This document shows, piece after piece, positions 25,754 to 33,616 of a stretch of DNA of 35,415 nt. The stretch is taken from positions 1 through 35,415 of the forward strand of contig CAIKOJ010000181.1 of the NCBI GenBank assembly GCA_903829015.1, written 5' to 3'. This DNA is from an uncultured Bacteroidota bacterium (lineage in GTDB: Bacteria; Bacteroidota; Bacteroidia; Chitinophagales; Chitinophagaceae). Under the pieces are notes generated by a model. That model was not told where the DNA came from. It ran no database searches and saw nothing but the letters and a program-made list of their open reading frames with translations. A program made the position numbers and the translations under genes. The number at the start of each line of letters is the position of its first letter. Position 1 is the first letter of the stretch.

Positions 25754-27133
25754 TTAGTCCATCATACCCCTATCCCTGATCTCGCTCGGTTTTTTGTTTA
25801 CGAGGGTATCATGTACTTTAGGATGGATCACTTTTCTACCAATACTCTCGTAATAGAAACTCAACTCCTGCATTTTCTCCAGGGCGTACAGATTTCTGCC
25901 ATCAAAAATCGCAGGGTGTACTAAAACATTGCCAATCCTGTCAAAGTCAGGATTCCTGAATTCACTCCATTCCGTAACAACGATCAGCGCACTGGCGCCG
26001 GTAATTGTATCGTATTGGTCGGTAGCATAATGAATTTTATCACCAAGTATTTGCTTCACATTGTCCATTGCTTCGGGATCAAATACCCTGATTTTAGCAC
26101 CAGCCCCCAGCAATTCATTGATGAGTTCGATAGACGGCGCATCGCGTATATCGTCTGTTTCTGGTTTAAACGCCAGACCCCAGATCGCAAAAGTGTAACC
26201 CGAAAGGTCATTACCGAAGTAATTCTTCACTTTTTTACCCAGCACCAGCTTCTGGCGATCATTCACCTGCATCACGGTGTTCACCAATTGAAAATCATAT
26301 TCCATTTCCTGAGCAGTAAAGGCGAGTGCCTTTACGTCTTTAGGAAAACAACTGCCGCCATACCCAATACCAGGGAACAGGAAACGCTTACCAATACGAC
26401 TGTCGCCCCCCATACCTATACGCACCCAATCTACATTTGCTCCTGTCTTTTCACACAGATTAGCCATTTCGTTCATGAACGAAATACGCATAGCCAAGTA
26501 AGAATTTGCGGCATATTTGGTCATTTCAGAGGAGCGTTCATCCATGAAATAGATTGGATTTCCCTGCCTAAGATATGGCTGATATAACTCATCCATCACC
26601 TTTTTCGCCCTGTCTGATGAAGTGCCTATCACCACACGGTCAGGCTTCAAAAAATCTTCAACTGCTACTCCCTCTCTTAGGAATTCTGGGTTAGAAACAA
26701 CATCAAACAGATCTGGTGAAAGGCTCTTTATCAATACGTTATGTACTTTTTCGGCAGTGCCTACCGGTACCGTACTTTTGTTTACAATTACAGTATATTT
26801 TGTAATGATCTTGCTCAGGGAGCCAGCCACATCCAGTACATATTGCAGGTCTGCCGAACCGTCTTTACCGGGCGGTGTTGGCAAAGCAAGAAACACTACT
26901 TTAGCATCTTTGATCCCATCGGCCAAAGAAGTTGTGAAGTGAAGTCTTTTTTCTTTAATGTTTCTTTCCAGCAACACATCAAGACCAGGCTCATATATTG
27001 GTGATATGCCCTGTTTTAAGTTATTGATCTTTTTCTCATCAATGTCGATACATATAACGTTGTTGCCTGTCTCGGCAAAACATGTGCCTGTAACCAAACC
27101 TACATAGCCCGTACCTATGATTGCTATCTGCAT
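25754..27133 (-). CDS. ugd: UDP-glucose 6-dehydrogenase
   Basis: The 459-residue enzyme oxidises UDP-glucose to UDP-glucuronate with two NAD+. The N-terminal dinucleotide motif is GTGYVG (7-12) followed by the acidic end of beta2 (CIDIDEKK). The NKSTVPVGT element (118-126), FLREG (151-155) and the catalytic Cys262 in GYGGSCFPKDVKAL are all present, as are Lys206 and Asn210 in TKYAANSYLA. The C-terminal domain has WGLAFKPETDDIRDAPS, which binds the second nucleotide sugar half. Length is normal for the family. It is the upstream gene of a two-gene unit with uxs. The start ATG at 27133 gives the canonical MQIAIIGTGYVG. Confidence 0.96.
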   Translation of the reverse strand: MQIAIIGTGYVGLVTGTCFAETGNNVICIDIDEKKINNLKQGISPIYEPGLDVLLERNIKEKRLHFTTSLADGIKDAKVVFLALPTPPGKDGSADLQYVLDVAGSLSKIITKYTVIVNKSTVPVGTAEKVHNVLIKSLSPDLFDVVSNPEFLREGVAVEDFLKPDRVVIGTSSDRAKKVMDELYQPYLRQGNPIYFMDERSSEMTKYAANSYLAMRISFMNEMANLCEKTGANVDWVRIGMGGDSRIGKRFLFPGIGYGGSCFPKDVKALAFTAQEMEYDFQLVNTVMQVNDRQKLVLGKKVKNYFGNDLSGYTFAIWGLAFKPETDDIRDAPSIELINELLGAGAKIRVFDPEAMDNVKQILGDKIHYATDQYDTITGASALIVVTEWSEFRNPDFDRIGNVLVHPAIFDGRNLYALEKMQELSFYYESIGRKVIHPKVHDTLVNKKPSEIRDRGMMD

Positions 27134-27419
27134 TCTTTAGTTGTATTATATACAGCAAAAGTAACTATTATTTTCCTCTATACTAGTAATGAACAAACCT
27201 TTTTTTGTTACTAATACCTTACTTATTTTTCGAAGGACAGAGGGAAGTACCAAGCAATTTTTTTTCAGCAAACCATAGCTTTGTAATCGTTACAGAAAAA
27301 CAAGACTGAGATGGTTTAGGCACAATAAAAATTGCAGGTTGGTTAGTCAGCGAAAGTGTCTTGTGGAAATTGGCTAAAAAGAAGCTATAAATTTCAAACT
27401 TCTTCCTTATTTTTGCCAT

Positions 27420-27722
27420 ATGAGCAGTGAAAGAGATAATTTTTGGAATTCAGGATGGCAAACTGAGCGCAGTGAAGAAACGGTAGTAAGTACCGAAGCG
27501 GTCCATAATCTAATTGTCTGGAATGACGATGTAAACACGTTTGACTGGGTAATAGAATCTCTTGTTGATATATGCGGTCACGAAAAAATTCAGGCTGAGC
27601 AATGCGCTGTTATTATTCACCACAGAGGTAAATGCAGTGTGAAAAAAGGCAGTTTCGACGACCTCCGACCACAAGCCGAAGGGCTGATAGATAGGGGCAT
27701 TCAAGCCACCATTGACTACTGA
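27420..27722 (+). CDS. clpS: ATP-dependent Clp protease adaptor ClpS
   Basis: The 100-residue protein is the N-degron adaptor that delivers substrates to the ClpAP-type protease. The disordered N-terminal tail (about 1-27) precedes the folded core: NLIVWNDDVNTFDWVIESL carries the conserved N-D-D motif that reads the destabilising N-terminal residue. It is followed by CAVIIHHRGKCSVKKGSFDDL, which holds the usual H-x-x-G segment and the helix before the final strand (GLIDRGIQATI). The start ATG at 27420 is just 5 bp after a TATTTTTG box (27408-27415). This would give an almost leaderless mRNA if that box is a promoter. It stands alone: ugd is divergent and the DUF697-like gene is 235 bp downstream. 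Confidence 0.92.
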   Translation: MSSERDNFWNSGWQTERSEETVVSTEAVHNLIVWNDDVNTFDWVIESLVDICGHEKIQAEQCAVIIHHRGKCSVKKGSFDDLRPQAEGLIDRGIQATIDY

Positions 27723-27746
27723 GCACTTTAAGACTCAATACAATTA

Positions 27747-27863
27747 TTATCTTGAGTACATCGATTCCCCATTCCTACCGGGGGACTGAGCCATTGTGCC
27801 CTGAAACACAGGAACAATTTCCCCAACAATAACTTCTTCAGGTTTCGGTTGTTTAAAAACCAT
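27747..27863 (-). CDS. Possible small ORF, 38 aa
   Basis: Between clpS and the DUF697-like gene, the minus strand has an ATG at 27863 and a TAA at 27747-27749 enclosing 38 codons. The peptide (MVFKQPKPEEVIVGEIVPVF and so on, ending SMYSR) has a protein-like composition with no hydrophobic helix. No promoter or ribosome-binding site is obvious and no homologue comes to mind. An ORF of this size can occur by chance. Confidence 0.22.
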   Translation of the reverse strand: MVFKQPKPEEVIVGEIVPVFQGTMAQSPGRNGESMYSR

Positions 27864-27889
27864 ACTGATAGGTATAAAACTGCGGAAAA

Positions 27890-27904
27890 AACGAAATTTT
27901 CGTT
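27890..27904. promoter_or_regulatory. Palindrome upstream of the DUF697-like gene
   Basis: AACGAAA-T-TTTCGTT is a perfect 15-bp palindrome 53 bp before the ATG at 27957. It could be an operator; nothing else supports this. Confidence 0.25.
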
Positions 27905-27956
27905 GTGTTCAATAAAGATTCATGATACTTTTACAAAAACTAAAAAAACTATTAAT

Positions 27957-28469
27957 ATGGCAAACGAAAATACAACTCCTACAACTCCAACAACTCCGGC
28001 ACCTGCGCCAACTGCAAACCCGGTTGACAGCACTAAACTTAACAGTGCCTAGAAGATTTTGAAAGATTATACAATGATCGCCGGTGCTGCTGGTATCATT
28101 CCGGTTCCTTTTATTGATTTTGCTGCTATCAGCGCAGTACAAATGAAGATGTGTCACAGCCTTGGTCAGGTATACGGATACAACCTTTCAGATCATATGT
28201 TGAAGTCGGCAATTGGCTCTATAGTAAGTGGAAATCTTGCTACTGCTACAGGCAAAGGAATAGGTCTTAAAATCGCAAAATCTATTCCAATAGTTGGCGG
28301 AATTGCTTCTATTCTGGTATTACCAGCTATGGCTGCAGCTTCAACTTATGCGCTGGGTAAAGTTTTCGTTCTTCACTTCGAATCGGGTGGCACTTTGCTG
28401 AATTTTAATGCTGCAGATGTAAAAGCAGCTTACGAGAAAATGTATACCGACAGATTAGCTGTTAAATAA
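27957..28469 (+). pseudogene. DUF697-family (YcjF-like) gene interrupted by an in-frame TAG
   Basis: An ATG at 27957 opens a Thr/Pro/Ala-rich N-terminus (MANENTTPTTPTTP...) that reads 31 codons to STKLNSA, then TAG at 28050-28052. The same frame continues KILKDYTMIAGAAGIIPVPF and on for 139 codons to the stop at 28469. The second part has the DUF697 pattern: IPVPFIDFAAISAVQMKMCH, a YGYNLSDHM segment, a Gly/Ala-rich hydrophobic region (GLKIAKSIPIVGGIASILV) and ALGKVFVLHFESGG. In related proteins as I recall them, the Lys/Leu-rich joint is continuous, so one base change made the stop. The rest is undamaged. Restart at TTG 28059 or ATG 28074 could still give a short product. The family is membrane-associated with unknown function. 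Confidence 0.65.
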
Positions 28470-28493
28470 GATAATAATTTGATTTCCATTTTT

Positions 28494-28521
28494 GGGCTGC
28501 CTTACCGGCGGCCCTTTTTTT
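28494..28521 (+). terminator. Rho-independent terminator after the DUF697-like gene
   Basis: GGGCTGCC (28494-28501) pairs with GGCGGCCC (28507-28514), with one G-U pair and a 5-nt loop; seven T follow (28515-28521). It is 25 bp after the stop at 28469. Confidence 0.85.
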
Positions 28522-28670
28522 GGTTATGCACTATAGAGATCAATATAGTCCTTGCCAAAAAATTGCAGAACTAAAGCCCAATGCTACAAAAATTACATTC
28601 AGTTTTACAACGAAAATCTCTACAACAGTTTGAAAGGATCGATTAAAGGCTGCAATTGAAATGGGTAGAA

Positions 28671-29153
28671 TCAATACAGGCAAAAATCCACCAGCTTCCT
28701 GTTCCTGAAGAACAGCCGAAGGCGCTTGTTTACGTACGCATAATGCATTTCCTGAGTAGAGGCACGTATGGTTAGGTCAATTGGGGTACCCAGTATTTTT
28801 AGCGCAGATTCAATATCCGTGGTTCCTGATTTTAATTTTGTTGACAGGTTCTTATCAAAATTGCTCTTCACCCCTTGTTCTGATGTAAATGAGAACCGCT
28901 CAAGAGATTCTGACTTTTTATTCCAGCTGATCGTAAGTTTCGAAGCGCCGTATTTGTAGTACCACCATACACGCCTTGCGCTTTCTTCAACGCTTGCCGG
29001 TGCCCCAAGTATCGATGTAACCTTCATTTGGGTAACGGAATAGGGAGTCAGGCTGATAAATTTCAACAACTCTTCGCTTTCATGATCCGTCGCCTTGCAT
29101 ATGTTAAGCACGGAAATGAGCATTATGGGCAATAAAAGCAATACTTTTCGCAT
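28671..29153 (-). CDS. Secreted protein with two BamE/SmpA-like repeats
   Basis: The 160-residue product starts at ATG 29153; a GTG two codons upstream is possible but less likely. Residues 1-21 are a signal peptide (MRKVLLLLPIMLISVLN), not a clean lipobox. The mature part has two similar halves: MKVTSILGAPASVEESARRVWWYYKYGASKLTI... and IESALKILGTPIDLTIRAST... ending RLRLFFRNRKLVDFC. Each has a helix, an ILG-x-P turn, an aromatic strand and a final strand, like the BamE/SmpA fold. This suggests an envelope protein, perhaps in outer-membrane assembly or peptidoglycan-related inhibition. The fold is inferred by eye. It is divergent from the lipoprotein gene; a TATATTTG box on the minus strand (29233-29226) could be its promoter. 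Confidence 0.55.
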   Translation of the reverse strand: MRKVLLLLPIMLISVLNICKATDHESEELLKFISLTPYSVTQMKVTSILGAPASVEESARRVWWYYKYGASKLTISWNKKSESLERFSFTSEQGVKSNFDKNLSTKLKSGTTDIESALKILGTPIDLTIRASTQEMHYAYVNKRLRLFFRNRKLVDFCLY

Positions 29154-29272
29154 ATTCACTGTTGCTGGGATAGTTTGATTTTATTTTATACCTTTCACCC
29201 TTTACTTGTAATAACGAATGTCAAACAAATATAGTCTTTTTTTGTGAGATATTCTAACAGTTACTGTCTAAA

Positions 29273-29599
29273 ATGAAAAAATCTCAAAACGTAATCCTGT
29301 CTGCTGTCTTGTTTGCGGCTATATCATCATGTAGTAGCCATAATGATGAATGGACCGACGGAAAAGACCAACGCGGTCGCTACCGGGATACTTCCATTTA
29401 TCGTAATGGTGGCTATCATTACTACAGGTATTACGGTGGCGGATGGTACCCTTTGTCTACCAACAACAGAATAAACACCTCGCAATACGCACCTGCCAGC
29501 ACAACCGAAATATCGAGTCCTTCGTTTTCTCCCCGCTCTGCTTCCGGATCTGTTAAATCCGGCGGCTTCGGCAGTTCAGGACACTCTTCATCAGGATAG
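29273..29599 (+). CDS. Small YgiB-like lipoprotein with Gly/Ser-rich tail
   Basis: The 108-residue protein has a lipoprotein signal: hydrophobic AVLFAAISSC with the lipid-attachment Cys at residue 20 (ISSC|SS). The middle is aromatic and Gly-rich (GGYHYYRYYGGGWYP). The tail is Ser/Gly-rich and ends GGFGSSGHSSSG. The GGFG tail resembles that of enterobacterial YgiB lipoproteins. The next gene, 21 bp downstream, encodes a YgiC-family protein, the same pairing as ygiB-ygiC. The protein is much shorter than YgiB and lacks its Cys-containing middle, so orthology is a proposal from synteny plus tail motif. Its place is the periplasmic or outer membrane; its function is unknown. Confidence 0.6.
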   Translation: MKKSQNVILSAVLFAAISSCSSHNDEWTDGKDQRGRYRDTSIYRNGGYHYYRYYGGGWYPLSTNNRINTSQYAPASTTEISSPSFSPRSASGSVKSGGFGSSGHSSSG

Positions 29600-29620
29600 C
29601 TGCAAAAACTATACCATAAA

Positions 29621-30760
29621 ATGATCAGACACCAGATAACTCCCCGCACAGACTGGGAAAATAAGATAAAGGACCAGGGTTTCCTGTTTTTCAAAAACGA
29701 ATCTTACTACAGCGAAACTGCCGCCTATGAGTTTACTTCTGCCGAGGTAGATGCCATAGAAATGGCAACAGGTGAGATCTTTGATATGTGCATTGCTGTC
29801 GTTGATCACGTTATTAAAAACGAACTCTGGGATGAGTTTTTTATTCCAAAAGAGTATGCCGAACTTATAAAGTGGTCGTGGAATGAAGATATGCCTTCCT
29901 TTTACGGAAGAATGGATCTTGCCTATAACAATGGCGAAATAAAACTGCTCGAATTTAATGCCGACACACCTACCTCGCTGCTTGAAGCCAGCGTTATTCA
30001 GTGGTACTGGCTGCAGGATTATAACAGCGGCCTGGATCAGTTTAACTCTATACATGAGAAACTGATTGATCATATGAAAGTCTGTGCTCCGTATTTGTAC
30101 GCTCCGGGCACACTAACTTTTACGTGTGTAAAAGACAGCATTGAAGACCTGATGACCACAAAATATCTGCAGGACGTAGCCAATCAGGCGGGGATCAACA
30201 CAGACTTCGTGTACATTGATGAAATAGGAGTTGATGACAAGGGTGAATTCTATAAAAACGACGGCACGCCGCTATACAACATTTTCAAGCTCTACCCATA
30301 CGAATGGATGTTTCATGAGGAGTTTGGTAAGTTGCTCACTTCAACTAAAGAGTCAACACAATGGATAGAACCTGCCTATAAAGCGCTTTGGAGCAACAAA
30401 ATGCTCCTGGTATATCTGCACAAACTATTCCCGGATAGCAAATACATCCTGCCGGCCCAGTACCATAAGCAGGAGGTTGCTTACCAGCCGGGCAAATACG
30501 TGCAAAAGCCGGTTTTTTCGCGGGAGGGTGCCAATGTAAAAATAGTTTTGAATGGTACAGTAGCCGAAGAAACTGATGGCGAATACGGTGAGGAGGGATT
30601 CGTGGTGCAGGATTACGCCGAATTGCCCGATTTTAATGGCAACCATTCGGTAATAGGCAGTTGGCTGATTGGCGGCGTACCAGCCGGAATGGGCATACGG
30701 GAATCGGACGGTTTGATTACAAATAATTCAAGTAGGTTTGTACCACATTTTTTCAAATAA
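29621..30760 (+). CDS. Glutathionylspermidine synthase family protein (YgiC/YjfC-like ATP-grasp)
   Basis: The 379-residue protein matches the C-terminal synthetase domain of E. coli Gss, as in YgiC and YjfC, without the amidase domain. Seen are RTDWENKIKDQGF at the N-terminus, SFYGRMDLAYNNGEIKLLEF, then NADTPTSLLEASVIQWYWLQ, a hallmark of the family, and the ATP-grasp end GSWLIGGVPAGMGIRESDG. KPVFSREGANVKIV is likely the nucleotide-binding lysine segment. The family ligates an amine or peptide to a carboxylate using ATP. True glutathionylspermidine synthesis is doubtful for YgiC-type proteins and the substrate is unknown. The gene is flanked at 21 bp and 18 bp by the lipoprotein and OsmC genes, suggesting one operon. 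Confidence 0.9.
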   Translation: MIRHQITPRTDWENKIKDQGFLFFKNESYYSETAAYEFTSAEVDAIEMATGEIFDMCIAVVDHVIKNELWDEFFIPKEYAELIKWSWNEDMPSFYGRMDLAYNNGEIKLLEFNADTPTSLLEASVIQWYWLQDYNSGLDQFNSIHEKLIDHMKVCAPYLYAPGTLTFTCVKDSIEDLMTTKYLQDVANQAGINTDFVYIDEIGVDDKGEFYKNDGTPLYNIFKLYPYEWMFHEEFGKLLTSTKESTQWIEPAYKALWSNKMLLVYLHKLFPDSKYILPAQYHKQEVAYQPGKYVQKPVFSREGANVKIVLNGTVAEETDGEYGEEGFVVQDYAELPDFNGNHSVIGSWLIGGVPAGMGIRESDGLITNNSSRFVPHFFK

Positions 30761-30778
30761 CCTAATAAATCCATAACT

Positions 30779-31246
30779 ATGAAAGGCGTTCATCAATATA
30801 AAGTAATCGTTCACTGGACAGGAAACCGCGGAAGAGGAACTACAGGTTATGCGGACTACGACCGAAGCCATATAATCTCAGTTGAGAACAAACCGGATCT
30901 GCTCGGTTCATCGGATGTAGCTTTCAGAGGGGACGCAACAAAATATAACCCTGAAGATCTTCTGCTGGCATCTATATCTACCTGTCACATGTTGTGGTAT
31001 TTGCATTTGTGTGCAGATGCGGGGATTGTAGTGGTTAGTTATGCCGACCATGCTTCAGGCACTATGGTTGAATCTCCGCAAGGCGGGCGTTTCACCGAAG
31101 TTACACTTTACCCGGAAGTTACAATTACCGACTCGGATTTGATCCAGCAGGCAATAGACCTCCATATACTTGCCAACGAAAAGTGCTTTATCTCAAATTC
31201 GCTGAACTTTCCGGTAAAGCACGAACCAAAATGTACTGCAAATTAA
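30779..31246 (+). CDS. OsmC-family hydroperoxide-reducing protein
   Basis: The 155-residue cytosolic protein belongs to the OsmC/Ohr family, which reduces organic hydroperoxides with two cysteines. Cys69 lies in ASISTCHMLWYLHL at the start of the central helix and Cys136 in ANEKCFISNSL, the standard pair. The segment YNPEDLLLASIS carries the conserved Glu, and Arg50 in VAFRGDATK may be the partner Arg. The N-terminal TTGYADYDRSHIISV strand and the final FPVKHEP strand complete the fold. The start ATG at 30779 lies 18 bp after the stop of the YgiC-like gene, so it is likely the third gene of that operon. This would link the ATP-grasp enzyme to thiol or peroxide stress. The family call is secure. 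Confidence 0.92.
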   Translation: MKGVHQYKVIVHWTGNRGRGTTGYADYDRSHIISVENKPDLLGSSDVAFRGDATKYNPEDLLLASISTCHMLWYLHLCADAGIVVVSYADHASGTMVESPQGGRFTEVTLYPEVTITDSDLIQQAIDLHILANEKCFISNSLNFPVKHEPKCTAN

Positions 31247-31260
31247 CCCCTAATTTACCC

Positions 31261-31274
31261 CGGCAAATTTGCCG
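31261..31274. promoter_or_regulatory. 14-bp perfect palindrome upstream of the DPP-IV gene
   Basis: CGGCAAATTTGCCG is fully self-complementary. It lies 14 bp after the OsmC stop and 9 bp before the -33 element of a candidate promoter. It can be an operator or a short terminator hairpin; no T-run follows on the plus strand. Confidence 0.4.
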
Positions 31275-31282
31275 ATGAACCC

Positions 31283-31312
31283 TTGCATTCTGCTTTTTAC
31301 GCACTACTTTTA
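31283..31312 (+). promoter_or_regulatory. Candidate promoter of the DPP-IV gene
   Basis: TTG at 31283-31285, a 19-bp spacer and TACTTTTA at 31305-31312 fit the Bacteroidota -33/-7 pattern with one mismatch in the -7 box. The ATG at 31332 follows 20 bp later. Confidence 0.4.
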
Positions 31313-31331
31313 CCATTACTAAATTTATTCT

Positions 31332-33509
31332 ATGCGCTCCATATTGTGGCTTATAATAGTATTGTTTTCAACTCAGATAGCATTTGCACAAGGCAAAAAA
31401 CTCATCACGCTCGAAGACATCTGGAAGAATAACACTTTCAGGATGAAAGATGTGCCGGGTTTTAAAACCATGAAAGATGGCAAACACTATACCCAGTTGG
31501 AAGGTGATACCACGAATATGTCCATCATAGTTTACAATCTTGAAACGGGGGCCAGGGAGAAAACAATTTTCGAAACCGGCATGATCAATTACTCCAGAAA
31601 AAAGCGAATTGTTGTGCAGAATTATGCATTCTCAAATAACGAGAAAAAACTGCTTTTATTTACCAATGGAGAGACTGTTTACCGCCATTCTACAAAATAC
31701 TATGTTTTTTTGTTTGACATCGAATCCCGCGAAGTATCACTAGTAGACAATGACAAACTGATGCACACGACAATGTCTTCTGATGGCAAAAAAATAGCGT
31801 TTGTAAAAGAAAACAATCTATACATTAAGGACCTTGAAAGATTCAATCTTTACGAAATTACCAATGACGGCGAAAAGAACAAGATCATCAATGGTAATTG
31901 CGATTGGGTATATGAGGAGGAATTCGCTTTTACGCGGGCTTTTCAGTGGTCGCCTGACAGTAAGCATCTGGCCTACTATAGGTTCGACGAGTCACAGGTG
32001 CCTGAGTTTACTATACCCAAATATTCCGGACTATATCCGGAACTCTATACCTACAAATACCCTAAAGCAGGAGAAGCTAATTCTGTTGTGTCGATTAAAA
32101 TATTTGACGTTGATAAGAATGAAACGGTGTCGGCCAGCCTGGGAGGTATAACCGATCAGTATATACCACGTATCAAATGGACCAACGACCCTTCCAAGCT
32201 CTGTATTTACAGGCTTAACAGGCTGCAAAATAAACTCGACCTGCTGCTGACCAATGCTGCCGATGGCTCCTCATCAGTGATCTACACCGACGAAAATAAA
32301 TACTATATCAACATCAACGATGAGATCACCTTTTTGCCTGATGGCCACAGTATGATACTTACCAGCGAGCGTAGTGGTTACTCACACCTATACAATTACG
32401 ATTGGCAGAAAAAGCAACTCACTGATCTTACGGAGGGCAGCTACGACGTAGAAAGTCTTATAAACGTAGACACAAAAGACAATGTGCTTTATTATACATC
32501 GGCAGAATCGTCCACACTTGAGAGAAGGCTGTACTCTGTGTCGCTGGCTGGCAAGAACAAAAAATGCTTAACTACCGAAAAAGGCGTGCATGGAATAACA
32601 TGGTGTGAAGGGAATAAGTACTTCGTAGATAAATGGACATCTACAACTACTGTACCTGTTTATACCCTGAAGGACTTGCAGGGGAAGACCGTACGCACGC
32701 TCGAAGACAACCATGAATTTGCCCAGAAAATGAAGGAATTTGCATTGGGAAATATACAATTGACAAAGCTGCAGGGGGCTAATACCGAACTTAATGCATG
32801 GATAATTACACCACCTGACTTTGACAAGAATAAAAAATACCCTGTGCTCATGTATCAGTATAGTGGCCCTGGCTCGCAGGAGGTGGCCGATCGCTTTCCG
32901 CTGGGCAACTACTGGTGGCACCAGATGATGGCGCAGAAAGGCTATATAATCGTATGCGCAGATGGTACAGGCACTGGCTATCGTGGGGAGGAATTTCGCA
33001 AGAAGACCTACCTCACCCTCGGCAAGATGGAAAGCGACGACCAGATAGCGGTAGCAAAAAGCCTTGCAGCACTTCCATATGTCGACAAGAACAGAATAGG
33101 CATTTGGGGATGGAGCTATGGTGGCTTTATGAGTGCCACCTGTCTGCTTAAAGGTAACGATGTTTTTAAAGCGGCTATATCTGTAGCACCGGTTACCAAC
33201 TGGCGTTATTACGATAACATTTACACCGAAAGATATATGCGCACACCTCAGGAAAACCCTGGTGGATTCGACGAAAATGCGCCTGAGAAAATGGCTGCCT
33301 CGCTCAAAGGCAAGTTATTGCTGATACATGGCACAGCTGATGACAATGTCCACTTCCAGAATTCGGTTATGCTTTCAAATGCACTCATCAATGCAAACAG
33401 GCCTTTTGACAGTGAGTATTACCCCGACAAGGCTCATGGCATTTCGGGTGGAAATACGCGCTTTCATCTGTACACCCGTATGACTGATTTCATATTGAAT
33501 AACCTTTAA
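31332..33509 (+). CDS. Dipeptidyl peptidase IV (S9B family), exported
   Basis: The 725-residue serine peptidase removes X-Pro or X-Ala dipeptides from peptide N-termini. A signal peptide (1-19, ending AFAQ) sends it to the periplasm. The N-terminal beta-propeller carries DWVYEEEF (191-198), the Glu-Glu element that grips the substrate amino group and marks DPP-IV among S9 peptidases. The alpha/beta-hydrolase part has Ser595 in GWSYGGFM, Asp670 in HGTADDNVHF and His702 in DKAHGISGG. The spacing from Asp to His (32) equals that of human DPP4. It lies 85 bp after OsmC with its own candidate promoter and ends at a bidirectional terminator. In Bacteroidota such enzymes help peptide uptake. Confidence is high. 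Confidence 0.95.
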   Translation: MRSILWLIIVLFSTQIAFAQGKKLITLEDIWKNNTFRMKDVPGFKTMKDGKHYTQLEGDTTNMSIIVYNLETGAREKTIFETGMINYSRKKRIVVQNYAFSNNEKKLLLFTNGETVYRHSTKYYVFLFDIESREVSLVDNDKLMHTTMSSDGKKIAFVKENNLYIKDLERFNLYEITNDGEKNKIINGNCDWVYEEEFAFTRAFQWSPDSKHLAYYRFDESQVPEFTIPKYSGLYPELYTYKYPKAGEANSVVSIKIFDVDKNETVSASLGGITDQYIPRIKWTNDPSKLCIYRLNRLQNKLDLLLTNAADGSSSVIYTDENKYYININDEITFLPDGHSMILTSERSGYSHLYNYDWQKKQLTDLTEGSYDVESLINVDTKDNVLYYTSAESSTLERRLYSVSLAGKNKKCLTTEKGVHGITWCEGNKYFVDKWTSTTTVPVYTLKDLQGKTVRTLEDNHEFAQKMKEFALGNIQLTKLQGANTELNAWIITPPDFDKNKKYPVLMYQYSGPGSQEVADRFPLGNYWWHQMMAQKGYIIVCADGTGTGYRGEEFRKKTYLTLGKMESDDQIAVAKSLAALPYVDKNRIGIWGWSYGGFMSATCLLKGNDVFKAAISVAPVTNWRYYDNIYTERYMRTPQENPGGFDENAPEKMAASLKGKLLLIHGTADDNVHFQNSVMLSNALINANRPFDSEYYPDKAHGISGGNTRFHLYTRMTDFILNNL

Positions 33510-33540
33510 CAGCCGTTAATCTTTAGGATTCTACGAATGC

Positions 33541-33583
33541 AAGAAGGTCCGGCAAAACGCTTTGCCGGACCTTCTTATTTTAG
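33541..33583. terminator. Bidirectional terminator between convergent genes
   Basis: AAGAAGGTCCGGCAAA (33541-33556) and TTTGCCGGACCTTCTT (33561-33576) form a perfect 16-bp stem with loop ACGC. It is followed by ATTTTAG on the plus strand. It sits 31 bp after the DPP-IV stop and 40 bp past the end of the mutase gene, so it can serve both. Confidence 0.85.
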
Positions 33584-33616
33584 TAAATGGGATACTATGA
33601 TCTGTACTACTTTCTC

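Noticed and set aside
27219-27419. 66-codon minus-strand frame upstream of clpS
   Set aside because: AT-rich composition, overlaps the probable promoters of clpS and ugd, and no recognisable motif.
28540-28670. Hydrophobic open minus-strand frame after the BamE-like gene
   Set aside because: No ATG or good start; it overlaps the 3' end of the BamE-like gene in another frame and is probably chance.
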